64,000 nucleotides of DNA from NCBI GenBank assembly GCA_037179385.1, contig CM074187.1, forward strand, positions 47,898,879 through 47,962,878. Direction: 5' to 3'. Positions within the stretch are counted from its first letter, which is position 1; every line of letters starts with the position of its first letter. Below are positions 25,178 to 36,862 of the stretch, piece after piece. A program made the translations under genes and the position numbers. The DNA comes from Holothuria scabra (lineage: Eukaryota > Echinodermata > Holothuroidea > Aspidochirotida > Holothuriidae). The notes below the pieces were generated by a model, which was given only the letters and a program-made list of their open reading frames with translations, did no database searches and was not told the DNA's origin.

Positions 25178-25763
25178 AAGCAATTTAACTTACAATTCAA
25201 GCTAAACAAGCAATGAGAAGATCACCATCCCCCTCATTCTATGTCATTGCACTCCAAGTTGATCTAAAGGGCAACATTCAAATGGGGGAGTGGGGTTCAT
25301 GACATACATTTTTGGTAAGGATTATAGGTAAAGGCTACTTTTGCTCAGTATGGAAGGTGTATTGAATAGGTTTATTTTTTTTTTAAATTGTACTGTAGGT
25401 AAGGCTAGAAATCAACTTGGTTGCAAGAATTTCACCGTAAAGGGTGAGACTACTTTCCCTAGAAAGTTCCTTTGCTTTATGTCACAATGACTTCAAAGCT
25501 GGAAGATGTAGGTTAAAGAGGTTTCTTGATACAAGATAGAAAAGTTCCAAATTATTGTCAAAGGTGGCATTCAAATGTATCTAATGGAAAACCACACTAA
25601 TCCCTTCCAGTAAAACAACCCAAAAGTCAAATTTTTTGTCACTCATTTTTGAAGGAACGTTCAGTTGTATCCATACAGTAAGTTAAGAAGGAAATAGTTG
25701 TTTTAAGTTATTAGTGGGAGAAAGTTTCATAATTTGAATTTCTTGTTTCTATTTCCCCCACAG

Positions 25764-25813
25764 TTATGTTCAGACTATATGACACAGATGATAACGGAAT
25801 ACTGGACAGCAGT
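25764..25813 (+). CDS. DGKB: DGK exon: EF hand 1 loop
   Basis: Acceptor ATTTCCCCCACAG, donor AGT|GTAAGT. The exon completes a Phe codon and encodes MFRLYDTDDNGILDSS. The calcium-binding loop DTDDNGILDSSE is finished by the Glu that starts the next exon, giving the canonical Asp-Asp-Asn-Ile-Asp-Glu ligand pattern at loop positions 1, 3, 5, 7, 9 and 12. The loop is therefore intact and split by an intron before its last ligand. The adjacent reading-through frame is intronic. Confidence 0.95.
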
Positions 25814-26035
25814 GTAAGTCAATTTTATGTCACAGGGACCATAGAGATGGGAGGGGGGGCTGCAGGGGCTTCTCCCCCCTATGCTCTACCTAGCACGTTG
25901 TGGATCACTTTTAGCTGTAAACTGGGGCTTTATTATCTTAGACATATTGGTCTCCTTCAATAATCAGCCCTTCCAAATTTAATGACAGTAGCTCCATGGC
26001 CTCTGGGTCACTGTAACTTCAAACCTTGTGCCAGG

Positions 26036-26215
26036 TGTTTGGTCTAGCAGTAAAGCATCCAAATCCCACCCAAGAGGTCCAGGATTTTGACCAGACTGAG
26101 CCATACCAAAAACTTGAAAAATTGACGTATTGCCGTTGTGCGTGGTGCTCCACATAGGCACTGAAGTAGGGAGTGTGAGAATAATAATCCAGTGTTCCAC
26201 AACTGGAGGAAAGAC
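26036..26215 (+). mobile_element. tRNA-derived SINE copy (diverged)
   Basis: It has a tRNA-like head (TGGTCTAGCAGTAAAGCATCC), a poor B box (GGTCCAGGATTTTGACC) and the family core GACGTATTGCCGTTGTGCGTG, GGTGCTCCACATAGGCA, GTAGGGAGTG and CCACAACTGGAGGAAAG. The tail is missing where MITE B begins, so the MITE may have inserted into the SINE or the two simply abut. Confidence 0.65.
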
Positions 26216-26525
26216 CTTAAAGGGCCAAACCTCTCATCCCAAACTACAATTTTGGTACTGTTGTACCAAAATTCTCAACTGGCTCAGCTCTTTGATTGAC
26301 AGCTAATTCAAACAATGCAGAGTGCTGAAGCTTATATTACACAGCATGAACAGTACTGAGAGTGCATGTTTTGATTATATACATTGAGTTTTTGTATACT
26401 CACCTTGAAGCAATAAACTGAGATTGTATCTGGATGAGGATGAATTTCAGACAACTGTGGGAGGGGCTTAAGTAAGAAGGTTAGGAGAATTGGTACTGTT
26501 TGGGGTGAGAGAACTGGGCCTTTAG
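26216..26525 (+). mobile_element. MITE family B, full copy
   Basis: Left end CTTAAAGGGCCAAACCTCTC followed by ATCCCAAACT; right end AGTTTGGGGTGA-like (TGTTTGGGGTGAGAGAAC) followed by TGGGCCTTTAG. These are inverted copies. The body has ACAGCTAATTCAAACAATGC, ATATTACACAGCATG, GATTGTATCTGGATGAGG and GGGAGGGGCTTAAGTAAG. It is about 310 bp and non-coding. Confidence 0.85.
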
Positions 26526-26767
26526 TTGGATACTGCCAGATTAAATGAGATCAAAGGTTCTGAGACAACTAAAGAAAAAAAAATTAAAATCAAATTTTGT
26601 GCACGCATTAGGCATTCTACATCCATGTTTGTGCATATATATTCTTTGTTCCAGAAAAGTAAGCTTTATTGGGCAGGTTGTACAATAATGAATAATTACT
26701 GAAAATCAGAACCTTGATTGAAACTAATATCCTATCATTATATATTGCTGTACTGATAACTGCTTGG

Positions 26768-26863
26768 GGAGTGAAATACACATACACTTTAACTAATTAC
26801 TGATTAGTAATTAATTTGCCAAAGTGTACTAATTAGTAAATTTGCCAAAGTGTATTTCACTCC
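26768..26863. mobile_element. Small foldback element
   Basis: GGAGTGAAATACAC at 26768-26781 is exactly inverted at 26850-26863. Inside, AATTTGCCAAAGTGTA occurs twice in tandem around a TAATTAGTAA palindrome. It is 96 bp long, with no coding potential. Confidence 0.65.
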
Positions 26864-28519
26864 GAAAGCAGGGAGTTTTGCAGAATATATCAGTTTGAAA
26901 CACATATTTACTGTGTGGCTGCACATACCCCACCCCTCTGCAATTCTTCCCAAGCAAAATTGCTGGGACTTGATATCAGTATGACATCCTCAGAGCATCT
27001 TTCCCAGCCACTTTGGACAATATACCCAGCATGCAAGCCCAGTTGGGCCCTACGTGGGTATTACTTGGGAAGCTTGGGCTGAGATATGTCCCCTGAGCTA
27101 TACCTACCCATTACATTTACCTCAAGTCCCAAAGAACTTGAGTTAACCTGGATGGGAAACTCTGGACAATTGATCAGTGCTGTTGTAACGCCACTCATAC
27201 ATACTTGTCAAGTTACTTGTTTTTATTGTTGCATTTGGCTGAAAGCCATTCAGCTTTGTTTAAAACATTGTCGTTGTTCTTTGTCAATTAACATTGCTCC
27301 CTTTTCCTCCTACTTCACACATTAACCCTGATGTAAGCAGACATGCCAACTGTTCTGATTTAGGAGGTACCATTCCACTTTTGTTCACCAAAATTTGCTG
27401 TGTTCTGATTTCCCGAAGTCATGTTGGAATTTACAGTAAAACTGGATTCTTGATCATACATGTAAAATGTTTTCATTGTACCTGAAATTGTGGATATTTT
27501 GTGGGGACTTTTGAGGAAAATGGTGGTAATACTTAAATGTAAATGTTTGCTTAAAGTGTTAAATTAGTTGGAAGTCCTCATTTTTAAGGTGGGTTTTTGA
27601 TATCTGGAGGCTTGGTAGATATTGTACATTTTGAAATGGAATTGTTAATGTTTTACTTGCTACTGAGGGACTCGAAGTCTTCCAGACGTACCTGAGACCA
27701 CTCAAAGCTCACCACATTGCCCACTGGACCTCAGTCATTGGGGTTTTGCAAGTGGGTGGAGTTTCTCATTTTCATTCCTCAGCTTGGCAGCTCTGTGTAC
27801 TTGCAGTACACACTGTGGTCAGAAGTTGTAATGACCTCTACCTGATAGTGCCTTGTCTCATCTTACTTTATCCAGGCATGCAGATATTGAAAATTTTCTG
27901 CCTTTTTTAGTAGCCTAAGGTGCAAAGTGGTGCAATATTTTTTAATTTGACAGGAATAATTGTTTAAGGGTTTGGCCGTGATTATTTTGTTAGAGTATTA
28001 TGTAGTGTTTATCCTTAAGTTTAAAACCTTTGTTTTGGGAAACTTTGGGGGACATCAGGTCCCCTCCCCCTCCTCAGGGTACAGGCATAACTTCTTCTGC
28101 CAAGGAGAATAGGGGCTTGCACAATAACCTGACATTACTGGAATTTTGTCTCGCAAGAACTAAATTTTTCACAATCGAGGTCACCTCATCTCTTTTAAGA
28201 TAGGAAATACTCCTGTCAGTGGAACAAATGAGGAGACTAGTTGTGATAATTTTGTGGCCATCGTTTATCCTGTCAAAAGGATACTTGAGACAGTTAAGTA
28301 TTCAGATTGGCTTGTGTACCCCATTCAAGAGCGTTAAAGTACTAATATTTGTTTTTTGTTTTTTTGCGTATTATTCACGCCTTTCAACTTGAATATGACA
28401 ATGACATGACACTTGTTACAATATTTTTGCTTTTAAATGCTTGCAAATTAATACTCGTACTCTTCCTGTTTTTCAAGGGTACTTTGTTTAATAGAACATT
28501 TCCACTCTCACAACAATGA

Positions 28520-28562
28520 GTTAGTTCGTTAGTTAGATGGAGTTTAACGGCCCAGTTTCCAA
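28520..28562 (-). mobile_element. SINE 3' tail fragment
   Basis: GTTAGTTCGTTAGTTAGATGG followed by AGTTTAACGGCCCAGTTTCC is the complement of the SINE end, (CTAA)n tail included. The rest of the SINE is absent. Confidence 0.6.
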
Positions 28563-28699
28563 TAATGAGAGATATATCCCTGAAGATGACATGGTAATAC
28601 TGAAAATTCCCTATCACTACTTAAAATAAAATCTCCCAGGTTGGAAAAACATAAGCCATGAAGCAGTAAAAACCTAAAAAAAAATCTAACTACAAAAGA

Positions 28700-28952
28700 A
28701 CTGCATCGAAAGCAGTCCCCTCAAACTTATTTTGAAGCAACAGCTAAATCTCACAGATATCTCCGTATTTCTTTTAAAAGTATCTTCTGTCATTTTGAAT
28801 AGTGCATATTCAAGGTAAACCAAGCAGTACTTCCTTGTAAATTTCACATTTGAGAAGAAAAAAATATTGTCACATGACTCTCGACAGCCAATCATAAAAC
28901 AGGACAGTATACTACACTACTTCAAGTTGGGATGACTGCTCTTGCCCTTTAA
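28700..28952 (-). mobile_element. MITE family A, copy 3 (antisense)
   Basis: Antisense order: AAGCAGTCCCCTCAAACTTA, TTTTGAAGCAACAGCTAAAT, ATATTGTCACATGACTCTCG, CCAATCATAAAACAGGACAG, and the intact end GATGACTGCTCTTGCCCTTT followed by AA. The 69-codon frame at 28686-28895 is repeat sequence. Confidence 0.85.
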
Positions 28953-29188
28953 GGTACAGGAACACTGTGTCTTATTTTCTCCCCTCTGCTCTGAGACTCA
29001 CTTTCTGCAGGATTTTCACAATCACTAAACCCTTACAGAAACCCATGAATGGGATGCAGCCAACTGGTTTCAAGACCCCTGGTCTAGACCATCTGAGACA
29101 AGTTACAGAGTATTTGATTACATTTTGGCTATTGTAACTTTTTTGTTCCATTTAACATTCCTTGTCATTCCTCTATTGTCTCTTTCAG

Positions 29189-29263
29189 GAACTGGATTGC
29201 ATTGTTAACCAGATGATGCATGTAGCTGAATATCTAGGGTGGGACGTGACAGAACTCAGGCCG
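29189..29263 (+). CDS. DGKB: DGK exon: EF hand 1 exit helix and inter-EF helix
   Basis: Acceptor CTATTGTCTCTTTCAG, donor CCG|GTAAAT, 25 whole codons, phase 0 at both ends. It encodes [20 protein letters not shown] and then TELRP. The opening Glu is the twelfth-position calcium ligand of EF hand 1. [16 protein letters not shown] is nearly invariant in type I DGKs (from memory). Confidence 0.96.
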
Positions 29264-31282
29264 GTAAATGATTTCCCTACATTAGATAATCACTTGTTGT
29301 CTTTCATATTCATCTGTTTTCTTTTCTTTTTATAAGATGGTACCACATTTTCTTTTGTTTTTCTTCTTGTTTGTATAATATTGTTTTGTTTTGTTCTATT
29401 CTTTGATATATTGTTTTTTATTAAATAAATGTTTTGTTTCCTATTCAATTGGATCTTTTACTTTCTGGGATTTTATTATTTTCTTGTTTTCTTAAAGATA
29501 TGTTTTACACATTTCACTTTGTCTGATGTATTTGTTTGAGTCATTTTCTAAAATTTTTGTAATGTACAAAGTTGTTTTTTTTTAAATAATGTTTGAAATC
29601 ATTGTTGTTGACTTTTATCTGTCTTAAAGGTTGCCACAACACAAATTACTAGTCCATAAATAATTTTGTCTTTTTCAGGCGGATTACATCTAGGTCAAAT
29701 TGTTTGGCTCACTTAAAAATAGACCATGTGAAATTTTCTGAAACTAACATGGCTATTAAACTCTCTTGTGTGGAAGTTTTTCCAGTTTTGAAAGTCCCTC
29801 AAAATCAGTTTTCATATCATTTCAAATAAAAAAACTGCGTGAGTGTAGAAAAATACATAGGAAAACATGTTGCTGTGTGCTTTAATATATCGTGACTGTT
29901 ACCTGTAAATTTGCATTAAGAGAATGAGCAGAACAAATGTTATTTTAAATTTCATTCGGCTTGGTTTCATTTTAAATTTTAGTTTTATCAGAAATAGGAT
30001 GAGACACTTCTTTTTAGACCTCTCTCACACAAGCAAGCTGATCTTTGAAGAGTAACCCTGTTAGGTGAAAGTCTTGCCTTCCTACTTAGTCCTCTGCTGT
30101 GAATCAAAGCTGTGATCAACTGTTCAGGGATATACTATTTGTACCGTTGAACAGTATTGTCCACCATACAGTTTGGGAGTTAGAACCTGCCCCCATGACC
30201 CAAACATGCAATGCAAAAAACACCTAAAATTGCAGTTTTTTTCTCTCTATCCTTAGAATTTTCCCTCATGCTGTGCCCCAAGTCCATGACACAATTATGA
30301 CTAAACTATTGCCACCATACAACGCTGAAGAATTTGTTTATGTGTATTTCAAGCAGGGTTTCAACACAGTTGGGAAAATGGGGGAAAGCCTGGAAAAATC
30401 TGGAATTAAATTATGCTATTGAAAATCCTTGAATAAAGGGTGTTTTGCAAGGAAAAAGTACCGTATGGTTCTGAAGTTTGAAAAACTTACATATGGGACA
30501 GTTGTGATCATGTATTTTACGTCTTTATGCTGGGTTAAACTTTAAAAAATGAAGCCTATGCTATATAGTATTCTCTCTGTCTCAGTACTTAATATTTCCA
30601 TTTTAGTCTTTAAAAAGTCTGGAAAAAGTTGTAAATTTCAGTACTTCAAAAAGTGTTGGAACCAGCTGTTTGCGTGAAAGAAGGGGAATGTTGTATCAGA
30701 GGTCGTCTTTATCTAGGGCACTGTGATTCTCCTTGGTTTCACACATGATTTTCCATCCCCACCTGAGATCTGATCTGTCCAATGGATAGAGATCAGATCT
30801 TCGGTACAAGAGCTTTCACCCTACAAAGTTGATCTGTAGGAGTGGATCAGATCGGAATCTGTTCCCCTGCTCAAAATGAAGTGTGAAAGCACTCTTAGCT
30901 GTCTACTTTGGTACTTTTGCAAAGTTCCCAAGATAGTGTCGTAGGATAAAGTGCAAAGTTTAAGAATCAAGAAAAAATTCAAATGCCAGTGAGAAATAGC
31001 TTAAAATTTTATAAAAGATAATACAAGGTGTGCTAACCCTCCAGCACTACATGTCACAAAGATTATTTTAGTAAGAAAGTGTATGTTCATTTAGTGAATC
31101 TAAGGTGTGAGTATTTTAAGTCTTTTTTACCCCAGGAACTGTTTCCTCAGTCCTCCAATAACATATCTTCACTATTGAACTTTACATAAAAGTACGTTTT
31201 CACACAGCATAATGTATAAGTTACACTGTGGGTGATACTCTTAGCCCTAAGAAACCTCTGTTATTTTTTTTTTCCACTTCAG
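29264..31282 (+). other. Intron, T-rich start
   Basis: The first 330 bases are T-rich with many TTTTGTTTT words. A small inverted-repeat element lies at 30737-30889. The acceptor tract is TTATTTTTTTTTTCCACTTCAG. Nothing else can be named. Confidence 0.7.
30737..30889. mobile_element. Inverted-repeat element, TTTCACAC family, copy 2
   Basis: Left TTTCACACATGATTTTCCAT and right TCAAAATGAAGTGTGAAAG are imperfect inverted repeats. Further in, GATCTGATCTGTCC pairs with GGATCAGATCGG. It is related to 1102-1477 but shorter. Confidence 0.5.
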
Positions 31283-31402
31283 ATCCTCCAGGCCATGATG
31301 GTGGAGATAGACTATGACTCCGACGGAACCGTGTCATTAGAGGAGTGGATTCGCGGGGGTATGACAACCATTCCATTGTTGGTTCTCTTGGGCTTAGACA
31401 CA
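31283..31402 (+). CDS. DGKB: DGK exon: EF hand 2
   Basis: Acceptor TTTTCCACTTCAG, donor ACA|GTGAGT, 40 whole codons, phase 0 at both ends. It encodes [26 protein letters not shown] and [14 protein letters not shown]. The second calcium loop [12 protein letters not shown] has acidic ligands at positions 1, 3, 5 and 12 with Gly6, so it looks functional. [12 protein letters not shown] is the conserved hinge between the EF hands and the C1 domains in this class. Confidence 0.97.
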
Positions 31403-32866
31403 GTGAGTCATATCTTATCTGTAATGAATATTAAGTTCTTCTAATGAATATTCTGTTCTCCCAATAACTTGATGAAAATTACTTCATTTAGTAATTGTCT
31501 TAATGATTTTTTGAAGTCCAGGCTAGGCTTGCATGAAGGGTTTTATTGCCTGTTGGTTATAATTGGCAAAATATTTTCAAATTATGGAGTAAAGTTATAA
31601 ATACTAGAGAAGAATATAAATAAAACGTGGAGATATGAAAGAGACAAAGTCCAGAATAAACCACCTTTTTTAATTCCACCTGGGAGAATGTACTCTTGTG
31701 GTATACAATTAAAAATATAATACATTGAATTCTAGGTAAATCAAGTGAAAATAAAATAAGCATTAGGAAAAAGACCAAGGGACATACATAACAACAGAGA
31801 AAAATAAAATAGGAAATGGGGGAAGACTTGAGTAAAGAGGCAATTAAGGCTGCCGTGAGAAAAATTAAAAATGAATCATGTTGTTAATTCTTCTGAATCC
31901 CTATCCCATAAAACTCTATCTAACTAACTGAGCCCTCCCCAAGTTTAAAACTTTGAGTCGTGAGATCAAATGGCTGAGCCTATAATTGAAGTGAGATGAG
32001 ATCTGTATAAGGAGTCAGTGATCACAGTCCCCTTCTTTTCTCAATAATACTCTTACCGTATTTACTCTATTAAACGCCCCCTCTCTAATAAACTCCCCCT
32101 GGGTTTTTCATCACATTTAATGTGGTGAAATTGTGAATTCCTGAGAAAAGTGTAAATGGAATAATCCTACCTTAACGCCACAAAATCACATCAAGTCCAA
32201 TATAATGTTGCAAAAAATGTTTCTGCAATTTTTTTTGTTAATGTCAATCAACCTGAAACATACCCCTATTATTCACCTCTTAACTGACGTGCTTGGAGTG
32301 GTAGCTTTCTTGCTGGTAAATTTGACTCTAATAGACACCCCCCTTCACAAAAATTTCACGCCCCCGGGGTGTTTATTAGAGTAAATACAGTATTTAAAAT
32401 TTCAAACCAAGGAGGAATCTTCCCACAATGGTTCAAGTCTTGCATGTGCATAGCTCTCCTAAACTGGTTTAGCAAAGGGCAGACTGCTAATGATTTACTG
32501 GTCAGCTGTACTGCTCACCTGCAAAACCTACCCTGCTCATCCTCCTTCTCCCCCTTCCTCCATTAAATGGAGCAAATTCATTCATCCTTTAAATTGTTAG
32601 AATGGAGTAAATTTAAAAAAGAAAATTATTTTCTTTACCAGGCAAGTGTTGTGAAGGCTCTAGTTTCTTTGGAAGTTTTGGGAGGTTCCAATCGGATGTT
32701 GTAAATGGAGGGTTGTTGAATTTTAAAATGCACAAAAGCTTGCTTGGAATGGATGCTGCCATAACTTGAACTTTTTAATCATGTAAGACACACATTCATA
32801 TGTGACTGTATAAGTAAATCATATGGGTCAATCTTTCCATCAGTCTTTTCTTTCATCGTTCCACAG
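31403..32866 (+). other. Intron with one MITE
   Basis: It contains an inverted-repeat element at 32055-32392. The rest has no recognisable content; the minus-strand frame at 31557-31778 is hydrophobic only by composition. Confidence 0.7.
32055..32392. mobile_element. Inverted-repeat element, TATTTACTCTA family
   Basis: The left end ACCGTATTTACTCTATTAAA continues CGCCCCC and the right end is GGGGTGTTTATTAGAGTAAA followed by TACAGTA, long inverted copies. Just inside the left end CTCTAATAAACTCCCC repeats the terminal word. A related, truncated copy begins at 37905. Confidence 0.75.
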
Positions 32867-32984
32867 AATGTCAAAGATGACGGAAACCATGTTTGGCGGT
32901 TGAAACAATTCAATAAACCTGCTTACTGTAATCTGTGCCTCAATTTGCTGCTGGGCGTAAGAAAACAGGGCCTTACTTGTACAT
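32867..32984 (+). CDS. DGKB: DGK exon: C1A zinc finger, part 1
   Basis: Acceptor CATCGTTCCACAG, donor ACAT|GTAAGT. Starts in phase 0 and ends one base into a codon. It encodes [20 protein letters not shown], then [17 protein letters not shown] and the next Cys. The spacing His-x12-Cys-x2-Cys-x13-Cys fits a C1 domain. C1A of type I DGKs is thought to help engage diacylglycerol-containing membranes. Confidence 0.97.
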
Positions 32985-35052
32985 GTAAGTTACAGATAGT
33001 CCTTCATTCAACTCTCTTTTAAAGACCTTTAATCACCCTATCACTAAGAAAACCGTGACGTACTTGTTCATCATGTAAGATAGTCCTGCATTTGTCTCTT
33101 ACAGGTAGTATGTCATGTCAGCCAAAAATCTCCAACTTCACTTGGCAGTTAAGGAGTGAACTTTCTTTTGGAAAAATAGGTTGAAATGTCAGTATCTTTT
33201 ATGGTTCTCCCCTTCCGCTCTACTCAACTCCATTTTGTTAAAACAACTACATTATTGGTGACTAGGTCACTCATATTTCTGTGTTCACATTACACATCCC
33301 TGCATAAAACTCTTAAAGGCAAATAAGATGATAATGGCCGTTAGTATTTTAATATTAAATAATCAAATACGTCATTCTACTATAGCCATAATTTGGTCCC
33401 TTCCCTCAACATGGCTGAGTGAGGAACTACTGAACTGGGAACCCTACTTATGGGATATGCTCTAGGAACTTGTTGGGATGTGTTTCTTTCAGAGTTGTAG
33501 CTCACTCCATTCAGCACTGGCCAGTTGAGCCACAACTACAAGTTTTCGGACAAGCACACACCGTTCATTACAACTTAGCAATGGGCTCATAGTGCTCTAA
33601 AAATGATTTCCACATCTTTTGTAAAATGTTAATACTTTCTTTCCTTCATGCTGTTTGAAAAGTTTCTTCCGCAAAACTATTAACAACAAGTCTTGGAAGT
33701 GGTTATCTCTATTTATGTTTAATCGGCAAGTATGGTTGTGAATGTTTAATGAAATAACTAAACGTTTAACCTCAAAAAATTGCAATCGTTTAGCGATTTA
33801 TCGGGATTACCTTTTCACAAAAAAAATTATTTCAGTATGTAGTGATTGATACTGAATGTACTGAAGAAATAATAGTAGTTGTTATTTTGCATGGTAAAAT
33901 GAAATTATTCTGAAACTTTGAAGCCTACAAGGTTCAAATTTGCCTAGAATGTTCCATTTAACAAAAATCAGGGATCATCAGAGTATGCAAATAGATGAAA
34001 AACTGTCAAAACCATGTTTTGCGATTAATCGCTTGTAGCTTTGTACTAAACGCTTATTCCACATGCAGCTGTTTACCGATTAATCACCACACGTTCATAG
34101 CTCTATCGGCAAGTGTTCTAATAATGTTTTTGTGATCCATAAAAGTTGCTTGCAAAATTCATAGCTAATGCTTGGCAGTTACTGCACTCACTTCGTTCAC
34201 CGTTATCGGTACTCTTGACCAGCACTTAAATTTTTTCTAGGATACAACCCTGGGGCAGATTTGACTAACACTAATTTAAGGGATCATCGCTAAGTCACTC
34301 ACAAACCAGAAATCATTGCTTATTGCAATAGTGATGGACTATGGGTTTCACAACAGCAATCGCTATTAGTGTTGAAAAATTGATCCCTAAAGTTTAGTGG
34401 CATCAGTTCGAAAAAGTCAATCCCTAAATTGCGATCAATTTAAGATTTAGCGATGGATTTCAGTGTTAGCAATGTTTGCTAAATGTTAGTGAAATCCGCC
34501 CCTGGTTTGGTTTCTTTGTAAAGAGGATTGCAGGGCAATCCAATTGTTTTCCAAGGTACAGATCTAATGATTTGTGAACATTTTTGAGAAATTTGGCCAT
34601 GAGGGTTTCAGGGAGGGGATAAACCTTCCTAGGCTGTGTTCCTGTATATCTTCCAATAGTCAGACTTAATTCTTAACCCTGTTATTTGGTATTTTCATTT
34701 AAAGAAGCAGTGTCCCCACAGTGGTGCAACAAATTAAGATCATATTGGTATGACCTAGAGGATTGTGAAAATAGCCCTTAATAGATGGATACATTGATTT
34801 AAACACAAATAACAATCAGGCAAAGACTTTGTGATGAATTATGTGTCACAATGTTATCATGAAAAATGATCATCAAAATTATTACTTTCAAAAGAAAGAG
34901 TTATTCATAAAATTGAAAAAGTAATTGGAAGAAAAAAGCATCATGCAAGAGTGTAATCCTTTGAGGGTAAAATCCTGAGAAGTTCAACGTTGCTTAATTT
35001 TTATTTAAATTAAATTTAAGATTCATTTCTTTTCATCATTTTGATTTCATAG
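32985..35052 (+). other. Intron with one foldback element
   Basis: It contains a foldback element at 34248-34505. Around 33770-34100 TTTAGCGATTTATCGG and GCGATTAATCGC-type words recur and may be an older relative. No exon is seen. Confidence 0.65.
34248..34505. mobile_element. Foldback MITE (CAGGGGCGGATTT ends)
   Basis: Left CCCTGGGGCAGATTTGACTA continues ACACTAAT; the right end, read in reverse complement, is CCAGGGGCGGATTTCACTAA continuing CATTTAGC. The ends match over about 26 bases with a few changes. Internal TTTAGCGATGG and CCATCACT-like words also pair. It is 258 bp and non-coding. Confidence 0.7.
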
Positions 35053-35141
35053 TCTGTAAATACACTGTGCATGAGAGATGCGTACAACGTGCACCAGCCA
35101 ACTGCATTCATACCTATGTGAAATCCAAACGAGCAACAACT
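35053..35141 (+). CDS. DGKB: DGK exon: C1A zinc finger, part 2
   Basis: Acceptor CATTTTGATTTCATAG, donor ACT|GTAAGT. Two bases complete a Phe codon, then [29 protein letters not shown]. It supplies the last four zinc ligands (Cys, x4-His, x2-Cys, x7-Cys) of C1A, so the domain is complete. [10 protein letters not shown] and TYVKSKR are near-identical to vertebrate type I DGKs (from memory). It ends at a codon boundary, as required both by the next constitutive exon and by the candidate cassette exon. Confidence 0.96.
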
Positions 35142-35929
35142 GTAAGTAGTCTTGACTTCTTATTCTTATCTGTAGTCTTCCTCTTTGAACATTCTTTGTC
35201 GTGTTTGCAGTGATGCGGTACCATTGATTTATGTAAGGGTGAGGTGTTTATTCCGTCAATGAATGTAGGTCCTTTGTTTGGCCCGCATTTTGGTGAAAGG
35301 ATCTAGCAATAATTATCTCTTTTGAAATTGACTTGCAAATTGATGTACCGATCTTGTTTTCAGATCAAGTGTCTGACTGTTACATGACACGTCCCCAATC
35401 TTTCATCAAATGCTTGAAATAGCTATCCACTTCAAAGAGTTCAGTTTTTATGAAGAGAAGATTTTGACATAGCTGTGATATGTGTTGTCACTGCTGTGTT
35501 GTGTGGTTGCAGTCACTCTTAACTTGTTTCTAGTGCCATTTGAATCTTAATTGCTTGTAGGTCTTGTAGGTCTTTCTTAAACACTCTACATGAAATATAT
35601 CAAGAATATCCAGGCAGTGTCCCTCTTGTAAACAGCTTGAAGGACCTGATGATAGTTTAACTATGTAGCCCTTCAATGAACTTAAAAATCCTTCAATCCA
35701 GTACTTGATAACTCTTGTTAGTGTTAATAATTCTTGTAAAGATTCCCCTTGGTTTGCTATGTTGTATTGATGGACAATAAATTACTGGGTTAGATATACC
35801 ATTTGAAAGACCAAAGCTACTGCAATGTCAAAACAACTATGAACAACGTTGGCAACGAAGTAGATTCCAGTGGATGACAAAGTTTCGAAGAGGTTACAAT
35901 CAGTACTGCCTTTAAGTGCAACAGGAACT

Positions 35930-36068
35930 GTCGGTGCTTTAGTCCTGGCAGTTTTTCTGCTGTGGGTATTTTGGGGTGCCTTAAACCGGGAACTGGGCAT
36001 TTTAGTTTCTTGAACATGTTGGACTGCTTTGATGATTAGCCCCCTCATTTCAGAATTGGCTCTGCTGT
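35930..36068 (+). repeat. Dispersed repeat (TTTTTCTGCTG family)
   Basis: GTTTTTCTGCTGTGGGTATT, TTTGGGGTGCC, CTTTGATGATTAGCCCC and TCATTTCAGAATTGGCTCTG occur in the same order as at 11345-11495 and 56755-56920. The minus-strand frames over it are incidental. Confidence 0.55.
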
Positions 36069-36862
36069 CAATATGCATTGGTAATGCCTACACCTTACAT
36101 TGCCATTATCCTCTGGGCCTGATATGTGATTAATAAGCAGCAGATTAAAAGTAGATCATGGAAGATGTCTAAACATTCATTTTTAGTGCTAAGATGCTCT
36201 CCAAAATGGCGAAAGTTAGAAAACTAAATGCGAAATAATTGCAGTGAGTGCAGTGGGGACCCCCACACTAACAAAAAGATAAACAAGAAAAGATGCGAAA
36301 TCAGTCTTAACAGAAATCTTCCAAGTATCCATTTTGAGTGAGCTGAGATATGCACAAGATTGCAAAAATTTAAAAATGTATAAATATGAAACTGATTGTT
36401 AGATCATAGTTGCACTAATCAATTGCAATGATGTTCCCCTCCCCCCCCCCTGCCAAACCATAACATGGCCAATACCCTCCAGGCCACATTGCCAGAAAAG
36501 GTAAATAAAAAACAAATGACAAGTAAATGATAACAGAGATATTCTTGGTTTCTATGCTGAGTGCTGACATGGTTACAAGATGACGAAAACTTAAGCATCT
36601 ATAAATTATAAAAAGGATTGTCAGAGAAGATATCAAACATTTAAGTTTGTACATGGTATTTTGCTGGAAAACAGGTTGTGTTTCATAGCTATCCTGGAGT
36701 TGGCCTCTTTATACTTGATAGATCACAAGATTTGAGGCTTAGCGAGTAAAATTTAGCAAAATTTAGCTTCAAGGCTGACTTTGAGATTTAAGATGGTCTG
36801 CAGACCTCAAACACTGATTGATATCATATTTATCATCTTTTAGAGAGGAAAGCATAGTTTCT

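Larger units (their letters stand above)
23922..25763 (+). other. Intron with a Tc1/mariner-like MITE and a SINE
   Basis: It contains a TA-flanked MITE (24132-24322) and a SINE copy (24974-25177). A segment at 25268-25330 partly resembles the right side of that MITE (GGGGGAGTGGGGTTCATGAC, ACATTTTTGGTAAGGATTATAG) and may be a second, decayed copy. The overlapping open frames at 24002-24575 come from the MITE and its flanks. Confidence 0.7.
25814..29188 (+). other. Intron with SINE, MITE and foldback copies
   Basis: It contains a SINE (26036-26215) abutting MITE B (26216-26525), a small foldback (26768-26863), a SINE tail fragment (28520-28562) and an antisense MITE A (28700-28952). Stretch 26900-28500 holds only short frames without domains (for example 27086-27325 and 27294-27485). 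Confidence 0.7.
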
